Assembly (NCBI GenBank): GCA_028565635.1
Contig: JAOXYB010051267.1
Location: forward strand, 1 to 11,675
DNA from: Phoronis ovalis
Taxonomy: Eukaryota > Phoronida > Phoronidae
Direction: 5' to 3'
Length of the DNA: 11,675 nt
Shown here: piece after piece, positions 1 to 9,100 of the stretch
How positions within the stretch are numbered: the stretch's first letter is position 1
How the letters are laid out: each line of letters starts with the position of its first letter
Program-made: the position numbers and the translations under genes
The notes under the pieces: generated by a model
Seen by the model: the letters and a program-made list of their open reading frames with translations, nothing else
Told to the model about the DNA's origin: nothing
Databases searched by the model: none

Positions 1-140
1 ATGAATCTTTACATTGTTTGCGCACTCAAGAACAAGGTCGATTGATAGCTACTGGATCATACAGTGGTACAACTACACTGTTAGAACTTTCCAGTGGACT
101 GTCTACACTGCAGAGGAACGAGAAGGCTCTAGTAACAGCT
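1..140 (+). CDS. DNAI2: DNAI2 exon 1 in window (partial, end of WD propeller)
   Basis: The frame is open from base 3 and reads [20 protein letters not shown], then [20 protein letters not shown] and ALVTA. This is the last propeller strand of DNAI2, with the hallmark TLLE(L/V)[11 protein letters not shown]. The exon ends on a complete codon (GCT) before the donor GTAAGT at 141. The left end is cut by the window edge, so no acceptor can be seen. Confidence 0.92.
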
Positions 141-3100
141 GTAAGTGCTCTCATTTTAATTAAAATCAAATATGAGTTGCGGATGTTGTATGGCCAGGAA
201 AAAAATTGTGTCACTTCTATGAAATGGGATCGGGATTTCATTGCATGTTTGACTTTTTTGCTATGTTGTAACAAAAAAATATGATTGCTGACACTTAACA
301 ACTTTTTATGTGATGGAAAATTAAAAACTTTAGTAGAAAGACTCCTGAAGTGCGTTTAAAAGAACTAATTATTGAAATATTTACATTTTGTTTATCATTC
401 TACAACATAACAGTTACTGACTCAAATTAATTAAAATTTTATTTAGATGTTTGAACGTGAGACGAGAAGAGAGAAAATCCTTGAAGCAAGACATAGGGAA
501 ATGAAACTAAAAGAAAGAAACAAGAGCTCTCAAGAAAAGGTATGAGCAATATAATAATATCATTAGGAACAAAATGCATTTATAGTTTTTATCTTGTTTG
601 TAGATTTCAGAAATGCAACTATGTTGTTAATAAAAAAACAACAGTATTTGCATTGTGAATATTGTCAATAAATTACACTGAAAATGTGTGTAATTTAAAA
701 AACAACAACTGAACATATAGAATCACTCGACCACCCTTCACGTCAAGAATAATGTTCACTTAAAAGAAAAAACTGTCCCGTGACTTTTTATCGTTTTTAT
801 AATTCTGGATTTGCCCCTACCCTGAGGATATTTATTCAGAAACTCCAAGTGAGCACCATATAGTAAAAGTAGCTTTTGGAAACTTTTTAATATGTTTAAC
901 TCTGTATTGGAAATTAAATTTAAATGTATGCTTTTACTATTTGATGATTTTTTTGTTGCTGTTTAAAAATTACGTAATAGAACTGTTCTTAAAAAAAGTG
1001 ATAAGGGGTGGGGAATGGAATTGCAACTTAATATAGTCTGAAATTACTATATAATAGTCTTTCTGGATGTCTAGTTTATTTTTATACATATTAAGCTCTT
1101 AGCGAAAAATGTAGTGATTTATACTAAGTTTGTGACTAACTGCTCTGTTCTTCTTCTTATGTTAATTGTGTTTTTGTTAACCAATCTCTTACAGCCCTAC
1201 AGTGCATTAACTCCCCGAACTCCTCGTTCTGGTACTCAGGTGAACAAACGCATAAAATCCCTTCGTCCAATAGCACAAACTCCGCATATATCTACCAATT
1301 GCGGTCATGCTCGTGTTCATGCTCCATTCATGAACACAACTCTTCCAACTCCACAATTTCTTGCCAAAGCAATTCATGTTCCATGCACAAGGCACTGACC
1401 CTTCAGCTTTCTCCATTGTATCATAATTTCTTTAGTATCTTTGCTGCAATATTATGCAAAACAACATTTTTACCTTTTGTCTATGATATTCTGTATTTAG
1501 TTTCATGTGATTAGCTAATTGTGGTTATACACGCTCATCTTCTATCCTGTTTTTCTCACCCATATTATTTTACTCTAAATATCGTGGAAAGCATCTAAAA
1601 TCTCAAGTCTTGCTTCAGCCTACATTGCCTGTGTATAATATGCTACCGTACACATGCCTGACACAGCATTACACCGTGAAAAATGTTGTCACTTTAACAT
1701 AGCACCATGTTTGTACACAATGCAACCAACTGTATGATGTCTAAGGATGTTCCAGTCAGATAACGTTATTACTTATTTTTGAAATCTATTTTACAGAAAA
1801 CATATGTTTTGTCACATGGATAAATACTCAAACGTTCTGTACTGAAACAATGCTTAGAAACCATATAAAAAATACTGTGTGAACCTAAGGACATGTTCCT
1901 AAAAATAACTGTATATTAAGTCAGCTGAATACACTTCTTGTCAAATATATAGTTACATGTACAATATACATAGAATTCTTGGAATAAAACTTCTTATAAT
2001 ATTCAGCTGATTTATTTTATTAATTTATACATAGATCTGAGTAATTATTAATTGCAAGTTTTGTCACTAATTACTTACAATTAATTGCTTTTTAATAATT
2101 ATAATGCTCGTTACATGTCATCATGTTTGTTAACTAACCATAATTGTTGCCTAACTTGTTTTTGGTACTAAACATTTTCAGACTCCCGCAAGCGCAAAGG
2201 GTCGGAAATCGCGACAGGTGTGAACTTTATATATAGTTTGTTTGCTATCATAGAAATTTGAAAATGCATGGCTTTTAATGCTTTGTTGCCAGTTGAATAT
2301 GCACTCGCAGTGAAACTTACAATAACATTGCTGTGTGTTTGCTGTATCTTTCTGAAGCACTTTTTACTACCAGAATTTCAAAAGCAAAAATGTATTGACA
2401 AAAACATATTGCACGATAGCACCGTCTAGATCTGTAAAGCTGCTTTTAACACATGGTATCTATGAATCTGGATAACATTTAAAAACAAAGCCCGTCAAAA
2501 CTAAATTTCAATGCTTGGATATTATTACTGCCATGCATTCTAAGCTGCTTGTAGTTGAAGTTATTAAAACTCTATTTTCAGCCTTCATCCTCAGGTCGTA
2601 GAACTAGTTCTGTAACTCGTGGCAGACCTTTGAGTGTCCGCGAGTCTATCAGACTTCCACTTAGTCCTAGGGCTGAATTGCGTGCTTCTGCATATAGTCT
2701 TCATCTCAGTGCTATGTCAGGGCGTCAATCTATCTACTCTACACTTCAGGTTCTTTATTGTAGTATCAAGATGTAAATAATATAACCTGTTTAGTGCCAC
2801 TACAGATAGACATCCATGTAGCTTGCAAGTTTTAGCCTATTGATGCTGGTATAGAATAATTACATCTATAGTTAGTCTTTATTGTAATGCCATCATACCA
2901 CTATAGGTTCCTATGTCCCTTTGGATAGCTCAGCTTGTATCTTTCCAAGCTGTAGCTCAAAGTTATAATATAATATATAGACCTGTTATTTATAATTAAC
3001 TTAGATGTTGATAGAAGTTGTTGGATCATTTTGGCCATTCAGATAACTCCACTTGTTGCACTGCATTGATTGGCTGCTATATCCAGTATTCATTACACAA

Positions 3101-4355
3101 GTCTGTATTGTAGCACCATATTAGCTTCCTCAGTTTTACCATGTTGCTGCTGTTGCCAGTTCATTGGAGTGCATGGGATTTGATCAGTAATCCATTTTAG
3201 CAAATAGCAAGACTGCAACCCCAAGTAGCTGCTAGATATCACAAATTATAAACCCAGCAACCAACATTCATGCTTGAAACTGCACATGGCTAAATGTGAT
3301 AGAAACTCTACATTGTATTGCATGATATGTGTCATCTCAGACCTTAAAAGCTTTAAAGCACAACTCCTCTGCTATATGCACTGCAGAGTGCACATATTTT
3401 GTAACCATTGTCAACTGATCTTCTGTTAAAGCAACTGTGGATTTTTAATAAAGGCACCAGACCTTTCCAGGCTTTGGCATGTTATATAAAATAGCATCTG
3501 AGTAATTTGTTATGTTCATTTTCATTTGTTACTAACACGCATAACTGGATCACTCATACATATAATGTTAGTACTTTCTGTTAATCAAATATTAATAAAT
3601 TAAAATAACACATTTTCTTTGATACTTTAGGACGAAAAAGAGGAAGATGGAGAGTATGAAGATGAAGACTTGGTTGAAAAAGCTGAAAAAGAATTCTTTG
3701 ATATCATTGAGCATGAAAGAAAACTTCGTGAAAGGAAGCAAGCAGCAGCTAAAGCTAAAGAGGAGGCTGATAAAATAGATGAAGAAAAGGTAAAATTATT
3801 ATAAAATAGGTTTTAGTTCAGTTGGAGTGCTACTGTTTGTGAGAACACGACTGACATACAATTACAGTTCCAGTAACTTCCATCAAATGAAATATGACAA
3901 TAGATGTCAGCACTACATTTGAGGTGATAATGATGTGTAATACTTCTTACGGTGTACGTCCACTGTGTATGAAAATATAGAAACCAATTGCTAATAAACC
4001 AGAAGAAGATAACAATATTTAATAAATAAATATTTATTAACATTCATGTACTCCATCTTGAATAGTGCACCATCCTTCATACAGGATTGGGCATAAGTGG
4101 GCTTCAGAGTGGATAGAAGGAGTGTTTTAAAATTTAAAAGTTATAGTTCTTCAGTTGGATAAAAATTCTCCATCTTTAATGGTCATTATGTAACTTGTTA
4201 GTATTATTATTACACAATTTAGACTATACGATTACCTACAGAAATGTATTTGACTTTTGCAGGATTCTCCGAGAGATGAGCACGAAGATGCCGATGCTGA
4301 TGCACCTGCTGATGATGACAATGATAATGCCGATCAAGTAGAAGACCAGTCCTAA
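1..4355 (+). CDS. DNAI2: Axonemal dynein intermediate chain 2, 3' portion (7 exons, 5' partial)
   Basis: Join 1-140, 447-539, 1195-1239, 2182-2217, 2582-2749, 3631-3789 and 4263-4355, stop TAA at 4353-4355. About 243 C-terminal residues are visible; the start and most WD repeats lie upstream of the window. DNAI2 is an intermediate chain of the outer dynein arm, pairs with DNAI1, and helps hold the motor on axonemal doublet microtubules. Recognition rests on [20 protein letters not shown] (end of the propeller), [20 protein letters not shown] (basic helix) and [11 protein letters not shown] (late conserved segment), in the order seen in animal DNAI2. Every junction is GT-AG and every intron is phase 0. 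The tail is acidic and ends [10 protein letters not shown]. Unlike the vertebrate protein as I know it, a Ser/Arg/Pro-rich stretch of 83 residues (exons 3-5) sits between the basic helix and the EFFDII segment. Family identity is very secure. The insert exons are predictions from splice sites and composition. Confidence 0.93.
141..446 (+). other. DNAI2 intron (141-446)
   Basis: AT-rich intron of 306 bases, GTAAGT...TTTAG. TTACTGACT at 413-421 is a plausible branch-point area. Open frames that run from exon 1 into it are read-through. Nothing else is recognisable. Confidence 0.9.
447..539 (+). CDS. DNAI2: DNAI2 exon 2 in window (basic helix)
   Basis: Acceptor TTTATTTAG at 438-446 and donor GTATGAG from 540. 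It has 31 codons, phase 0 at both ends. It encodes [20 protein letters not shown] followed by [11 protein letters not shown], a charged, probably helical segment highly conserved in DNAI2. The ATG at 447 is an internal Met, not a start codon. Confidence 0.93.
540..1194 (+). other. DNAI2 intron (540-1194)
   Basis: Intron of 655 bases, GTATGA...TTACAG, with a long pyrimidine tract before the acceptor. No repeat, RNA or coding signal was found inside. Confidence 0.8.
1195..1239 (+). CDS. DNAI2: DNAI2 exon 3 in window (short TP/SR insert exon)
   Basis: A strong pyrimidine tract and TTACAG acceptor end at 1194, with a good branch-point candidate TGACTAAC at 1133-1140. The donor is GTGAAC from 1240. 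The 15 codons read [15 protein letters not shown], phase 0 at both ends. Support is the splice signals plus a composition matching the next two exons. The segment has no counterpart that I recall in vertebrate DNAI2, so it may be lineage-specific or optional. Confidence 0.7.
1240..2181 (+). other. DNAI2 intron (1240-2181)
   Basis: Intron of 942 bases, GTGAAC...TTTCAG. It contains a 15-base inverted repeat pair with one mismatch at 1917-1931 and 2000-2014 and is otherwise AT-rich unique sequence. Short open frames overlapping its left end are out of frame with the gene and have no recognisable content. Confidence 0.75.
1917..2014. repeat. Short inverted repeats about 100 bp apart
   Basis: TAAGTCAGCTGAATA at 1917-1931 is the reverse complement of TATTCAGCTGATTTA at 2000-2014 except for one base. 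Each arm includes CAGCTG. The pairing does not continue inward and no target-site duplication is seen, so a small inverted-repeat transposon is possible but unproven. Confidence 0.35.
2182..2217 (+). CDS. DNAI2: DNAI2 exon 4 in window (36-base microexon)
   Basis: Acceptor CATTTTCAG ends at 2181; CTAAC at 2151-2155 is a suitable branch point. The donor is GTGTGA from 2218. Twelve codons read [12 protein letters not shown], phase 0 at both ends. The short length makes this the least certain exon, but frame, splice sites and Thr-Pro/Ser/Arg composition all agree with its neighbours. Confidence 0.66.
2218..2581 (+). other. DNAI2 intron (2218-2581)
   Basis: Intron of 364 bases, GTGTGA...TTTCAG. 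Nothing further was recognised. Confidence 0.75.
2582..2749 (+). CDS. DNAI2: DNAI2 exon 5 in window (Ser/Arg-rich insert)
   Basis: Acceptor CTATTTTCAG ends at 2581 and the exon ends CAG before GTTCTT, a weaker donor that lacks a purine at +3. The 56 codons, phase 0 at both ends, run from [20 protein letters not shown] to [11 protein letters not shown]. The peptide is strongly basic and rich in Ser and Arg with R-x-x-S patterns (RRTSS, RGRPLS, SVRES), which would suit basophilic kinases. It is probably disordered, and contrasts with the acidic segment that follows. Confidence 0.78.
2750..3630 (+). other. DNAI2 intron (2750-3630)
   Basis: Intron of 881 bases, GTTCTT...TTTAG. It holds a small hairpin at 2927-2957 and no convincing coding or RNA gene. 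The 3' end is AT-rich. Confidence 0.8.
2927..2957 (+). repeat. Inverted repeat (hairpin) in DNAI2 intron
   Basis: AGCTCAGCTTG pairs with CAAGCTGTAGCT across an 8-base loop (TATCTTTC). The stem is about 11 bp with one bulged base. The left arm resembles a tRNA A box (TAGCTCAG), but no B box follows. Confidence 0.5.
3631..3789 (+). CDS. DNAI2: DNAI2 exon 6 in window (conserved EFFDII segment)
   Basis: Acceptor TACTTTAG ends at 3630 and the donor GTAAAA starts at 3790. It has 53 codons, phase 0. It opens with an acidic run ([14 protein letters not shown]), then [20 protein letters not shown], the conserved late DNAI2 motif, and ends in a Lys/Ala/Glu-rich helix, likely coiled. Confidence 0.92.
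3790..4262 (+). other. DNAI2 intron (3790-4262)
   Basis: Intron of 473 bases, GTAAAA...TTGCAG. Nothing further was recognised. Confidence 0.88.
4263..4355 (+). CDS. DNAI2: DNAI2 last exon (acidic tail and stop)
   Basis: Acceptor TGACTTTTGCAG ends at 4262. Thirty codons are followed by TAA at 4353-4355. The peptide starts [15 protein letters not shown] and ends [10 protein letters not shown], an Asp/Ala-rich low-complexity tail. DNAI2 proteins commonly end in an acidic, poorly conserved tail, which agrees. Confidence 0.88.
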   Translation, partial: DSPRDEHEDADADAPADDDNDNADQVEDQS

Positions 4356-4959
4356 ATTCAAATATATATTTTTTTCTGTTATTTCTACACAACTCCAGAA
4401 ATATGGTGCAAAACAGGCAAATCGTGCATATTTTTGTAAAAAGAACCAACTTTGGCGCTGATATAAAGTTTTATTGATGTTGCAAACAACAATGGTTATG
4501 GAGCCACTCCAAAATGTTCCAAGATGGCCAAAAATAATGTATTTCTTTAGCAGGAATTTAAATCTTCATTGCATTCTTGTTTAAAAGTTCCATGTGTTGG
4601 TCTACACGGAATTTTGATTTTATTAATATTTGTAAAAAGAGTCGGAAAGCAGGATTGAGCAAAGCATTTGTATTCCTTCTTATTGAGAATAAGACCTACA
4701 GTGGTTCTTTGACATTTGATTGGATATTAACATATGATTGCTTGATGCGTAAAAGTGTCAAGGTACAGTAGCCAAACCAAGTAAAAACTGACTGCTAGTT
4801 GTGTCAAGAGAAAATTATTCCAAGATATTGTATGCAGCATTGGATTGTAAAATATCTAATTCAGTGTATGATAATAGTTGTAGGCAGTGTTATTGATGTT
4901 ACAATCGATGATATTGCATAGCACATTTCTTAGAAATGTTAATTCACGGTGAAATAGTG
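4356..4959 (+). other. DNAI2 3' UTR and downstream flank
   Basis: No coding feature. No AATAAA or ATTAAA occurs on the + strand in the several hundred bases after the stop. The nearest hexamer variant is TATAAA at 4462-4467, followed by the T/GT-rich GTTTTATTGATGTTG. A 64-codon open frame at 4577-4771 has no recognisable content. Confidence 0.6.
4462..4467 (+). terminator. Possible variant polyadenylation signal (TATAAA) for DNAI2
   Basis: TATAAA is a known weak hexamer variant, lies about 107 bases after the stop, and is followed within 10-20 bases by a T/GT-rich stretch. It is chosen because no canonical signal is present; the true cleavage site is unproven. Confidence 0.33.
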
Positions 4960-5275
4960 TGCCAAGAACTGTGATAGGTAATGTGAAAAGTAAAATGCCA
5001 ATATACGTGTAATTTTCTGAATCAACCCGACCTCTTGTACGTTATAACTTACAACTGCTTACTATTGTTCATACCGTCTGGAAAGCACCCTGAATATATA
5101 TGTCATGGTCATAAGGTTTGCCAAGAACTGTGATAGGTAATGTGAAAAGTAAAATGCCAATATACGTTTAATTTTCTGAATCAACCCGACCTCTTGTACG
5201 TTATAACTTACAACTGCTTACTATTGTTCATACTGGAAAGCACCCTGAATATATCAGTATATAATAAGGTTTGCC
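4960..5275. repeat. Tandem duplication, period 159 bp
   Basis: Copy 1 begins at 4960 and copy 2 at 5119, both with TGCCAAGAACTGTGATAGGT. The 140-base core (4960-5099) matches the 136-base core (5119-5254) except for one G/T change (5009 versus 5168) and a 4-base deletion near 5074 in copy 1 coordinates. The junction sequence ATAAGGTTTGCC (5111-5122) recurs after copy 2 at about 5264-5275, as expected for a true tandem array. No open frame or transposon ends are seen in the unit. Confidence 0.95.
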
Positions 5276-5882
5276 CAAAAGTTACATTTTGGAATGTATT
5301 GGAACTATAGTGGAAATCTCTAAATCATTCTCTACAACAGCATTTTGCACAAAAGTGTTTTATTTTCTTGCTCGAAAGCCGTTGTCATTTTAGATAAATA
5401 GGTTACATAGCATCCGTCAGAGATCGATGCTATACTATATTTGCAGAACAAGTTAAACCTAGATGTTGCGTTGCCTTAATTAACAGAGTTACAACATAAT
5501 TATACGCCTCCCATCTACTGCAGCATAACAAATCTTTTATGATGATTAGCAAAAAACTCGGAGGTAAGTAACACTAACGGATGGATTTATTTGCACTGGC
5601 AAACAATCCAAAATACAGAAAAATTAGCAACAAGTGCAGAAAAATGAAAGCCACGGCCAATTAGGTTGAGCAAATGATGACGATAAGTACTATATGGTCT
5701 TTGATCAGAGAATTTTTTACTTTTTAGACTAAGTTAATTTACGCAAGTAACTTAAGGCAGGTTAAAATTTCCAGACGCACGCGCTATAATTCAGAATTAT
5801 CTCCGCTACTAAACGTCGTTTGCCTGTCTCCACGGGACTGTTGCTTGCAGGAAAGTAGGAACGAATTAATGCAAATTCCCTT
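5276..5882. other. Intergenic, between convergent genes
   Basis: AT-rich unique sequence with no supported gene. The right end probably includes the cleavage site and downstream element of the minus-strand esterase transcript. Confidence 0.6.
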
Positions 5883-5892
5883 TTTATTTATT
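5883..5892 (-). terminator. Double polyadenylation signal of the esterase gene
   Basis: On the minus strand the bases read AATAAATAAA, two overlapping canonical AATAAA hexamers starting about 63 bases after the esterase stop codon. Cleavage is expected 10-30 bases further on, near 5855-5875. Confidence 0.72.
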
Positions 5893-5954
5893 TAGAAATA
5901 TCAAAAAAACATTTGCCTGAGTAGAATTTTTAAAATACACACAAGCCTCACTAC

Positions 5955-6198
5955 TTATCGTCCTCCAAAACGTAAATGCGCCGTCAAGTTTTTAGACTGC
6001 AGAGGGCTGTTGTGAGTGTTAGTGCTACTTGCTATAAGTGGCATCACTGTCGTCCAGAAATCTAGCTCTCGTTTACGATACTGGGATTTTACATTGCTAG
6101 CACTCGTCATGTTCACGGTCAACTCCAAGTATTTTCGATTCTCTTTATAATATTTCGGCCAAATAACCATCTCACTGTTGTCCAGCGGATTTGGATTT
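5955..6198 (-). CDS. Esterase exon 3 (C-terminal segment)
   Basis: Acceptor ATTATTTCAG ends at 6199. The first base A completes the Gly499 codon (GG|A), then NPNPLDNSEMVIWPKYY follows, the family's conserved W-P-x-Y region. RKRELDFWTTVMPLIA matches the usual FW...P(L/I) end. The tail finishes TAHLRFGGR before TAA at 5957-5955. Confidence 0.92.
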
Positions 6199-9100
6199 CT
6201 GAAATAATGTGACGGTTATAAGCAGTGTTATTTACACATAGTGAAATGATGGCAGTTGCCTGATTGTGATTCCCTTACACATAGTTCATGCAGCACGTTT
6301 TGCATTAAAGTAAAATTTGCTGTTACATGAGATACAGTTTCCACGGAGGAATGGGCCAAGCAGTGGGTCCGCATGAGCGAACGAAAACATTTTTTGGTGA
6401 AAATGGATATTTTTAACCAGACGCGTAATGTGCGTTCCGCGTCAAGGGAACATATTAGGTTAAAATTTGGCAAACAGGGTGTTTTTAAAATGCAGATGAC
6501 CACAAAGTTATGCTTTTTATCATCTGGTGAAAATAAGGACAGTTTTATCTCGCACCCGGTAACATGTTTAGTTATCAGAAGATTTTTGCTGAGTTCTGCC
6601 AAAGAGTCACTTTGATTAATAAAACCAACAAGTCTTCCAATTAAGGGGTTCTTTTTAGCAGGCTAATGTACGCGTTTAATTATGTGGCTTTTTAAAACCT
6701 ATGTTCGCACATGTGGAACCACTCTTTATAAAAGTGACCCATCTAGGGTGCAATTTAATACGTAATCAAAATGCAAACGATTTCGGTATTGACCAATGCA
6801 ACTGATTGTGTTTCTCCACATGGTAGTTCTTGCACCATGTTTTACATATTTAGGAAAGTATCATATTGTAAATCAAAAGTATAGTTTGATGTTTTTTTTG
6901 TGCTTGTATAGTTTCGAACAAATTTAAAAAGCAGTTTGGCAAAAGTATGCAAAATGTTAGGTAGCATATTACATGACATCATGAGTAACTTGAACATTAC
7001 TTAACACGATTCCCGGAAAGCGTTTTAGCAATTCCCTTAATTCTGCAGCAAATACTTTAAGTGATACTTTCCAGTTCCGAGCCATTGGTGACTGAGACAC
7101 GTACTTTTGACCATACCCAAACAAGTGATTCAATTTCCCTAAAGAAGTTTACAAAGTTACAAAGATTTTCTCACCCATGCTTAGCGAAGTTGGCAAATGC
7201 TGACATCATTCTTCGGCTTAATTCTTGTTCCTCTGGTAAAAATGCACACGCAAACACAGGATCCAAGACCTGTCCAAACGTGAACACAAGATCTTCACCA
7301 TGAGCGCCATGAATCCAATCAGGCAACTCAGTATATATTCTTGATCTTGTAACTGGCCGATAGTTAAATACGTAAAAGTAAACGTTCTTATTTAAATGAT
7401 GAATGCTTTGATAATCGGCTGCATCTCTAATTCCACCAAGCATTCTTTCTGTTTGAGCGTCTAAAAGTTTTCTTCCGGGCTCCTCTGTAGCAGATGATGC
7501 ATACATTTTGACTGCCGCTTCTTGTGCTTTTCTCCATTCCGGGTGATAAAAGGTTTTAGTCACTTTTGAAAGTTCATCTTCGAGCTGCTTTTGATCAATA
7601 GGAATTGTACTATACGTGAATGGTAAAGTCCACGAGCCATCATCATTCGTGCCGCCAATTAACAAATCTACGTTGTTAGTTTTTCCAAATTTGAACAGGT
7701 CTATGGGTTTTTCCGGAAGTACGTCATCACCATACACAGGTAGAAAAGTAAAGGTGAATAAATTTGCCCTCAACTGAAGTGAAAAGGTGCTTAGTTGAGT
7801 ATCCAGAAGTGTTTTAGCCTCCAGTTGTTTCAAGCAGTCAGCAACTTCATGTGGAGAATGTGCCGAACAGTTTGTAGCTTCTCCAATCTCTATTGCTGAA
7901 TGGAAAATATCTTCTTTAGACCTCAGTCTCATCGTGTTAAAACTGCCACTCTGACTGATGACACGGTTAAATAGCCCGTTGGCTTTAGGACTGGCAAGCA
8001 ATAACGTGGCTGCAACGGCACCACCAGAACAGCCGAAAATTGTTACATTATTTGGATCACCGCCAAAGTTATCAATATTGTCTTTTATCCATTCCAGGCT
8101 CATAATCATGTCTCTTAAACCGTTATTGGTAGAAGTTGCACTACCTTGAACACTAAGAAAACCGAACAAACCCAAACGATAGTTTATAGTGACGACAATC
8201 ACATTGCCATGAAGAGCTAATTGAGAACCATCGTAATATTTCGCATTTTCGGACTGAAAACCACCCGGATGAATGTAAACAATAACTGGAAGCGGTGATG
8301 TGATATTCTGGATATATCCTGGAATTCGAATGTTCAACGTTAAGCAGTCCTCATTCATACCTTCAAGAAAGTGCCCAGAAATGAACGGTGGAATCTGGCA
8401 ACAGACAGCTCCATACTCATAAACATCTCTGATACTCGTCCACCCAGTATGCTTCTTCGGCTTTTCAAATCTTGAATAATTTGTAGGAGATTGAGCATAC
8501 GGAACTCCAAGGAAAGTTGTTAATGGGCGATCGCCAACGCCAGCTGTTGATACTGTAATAATTCTCCCTCGTACTTGACCAAGAGTTGTCTGGACAACAG
8601 GAGCATTCTCATCACAGCGAGTGAAAGCTGAAACATAAGCAGACGCATGCAGCTATTAATAACTGTTCCACTGAACAGACCGAAGCTTGAAGATTATGCT
8701 ATGATTCTAGTAAGTAAAGTTTAATAAAAATGTCAGTCACAAGTTAAGAAATTTGAAAACGACTCGGAGAAAAAGTCCTTAGATGAATATAACTAAATAA
8801 CAATAACAAATGTAATGCATGTAAAGAAATACGTTCACAATTACACAGAAAGAAAATAATACAGATTGAATTGGAACAACTTTTATTATATTATAACAGC
8901 TGCTCCATTTAATAGTCTATGTATTTACATAATTTTATTCCGGTTATTAAACAAAAGATGTGGTGAGCGCAAAACGAGGCTATAGAGACTCTGTATACTC
9001 TTTCCTACAACTCTTTGCATTGTGGGATCTCTATTGCATGCACTGTATCATTTGCTATTTTTCTGATAGAAGAACCTGAACTGGATTGGATCGTATGTTC

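Noticed and set aside
447-539. ATG at 447 as a start codon of a small gene
   Set aside because: It is the internal Met of the conserved [10 protein letters not shown] segment of DNAI2, directly after a splice acceptor.
1114-1514. Open frames around 1114-1514 on both strands
   Set aside because: They span intron and exon 3 of DNAI2. Only 1195-1239 has splice support; the rest is read-through or shadow.
2927-2960. tRNA or tRNA-derived SINE suggested by GGATAGCTCAG
   Set aside because: Only an A-box-like string is present. No B box, anticodon arm or acceptor stem follows.
4577-4771. 64-residue open frame on + after DNAI2
   Set aside because: No recognisable content, splice context or Kozak support; it lies in the probable 3' UTR or flank.
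6727-6734. TATAAAAG as a promoter on the + strand
   Set aside because: No gene follows on that strand; it lies inside an esterase intron in AT-rich DNA where such strings are common.
7171-8358. Complete 395-residue esterase starting at Met105 and stopping at TGA 7171-7173
   Set aside because: The family-conserved N-terminal region (QVRG, LGVPYA, RFEKP) continues upstream in frame to 8626, and the TGA lies inside a GTGAGA donor with the expected NP...WPKY continuation in another exon.
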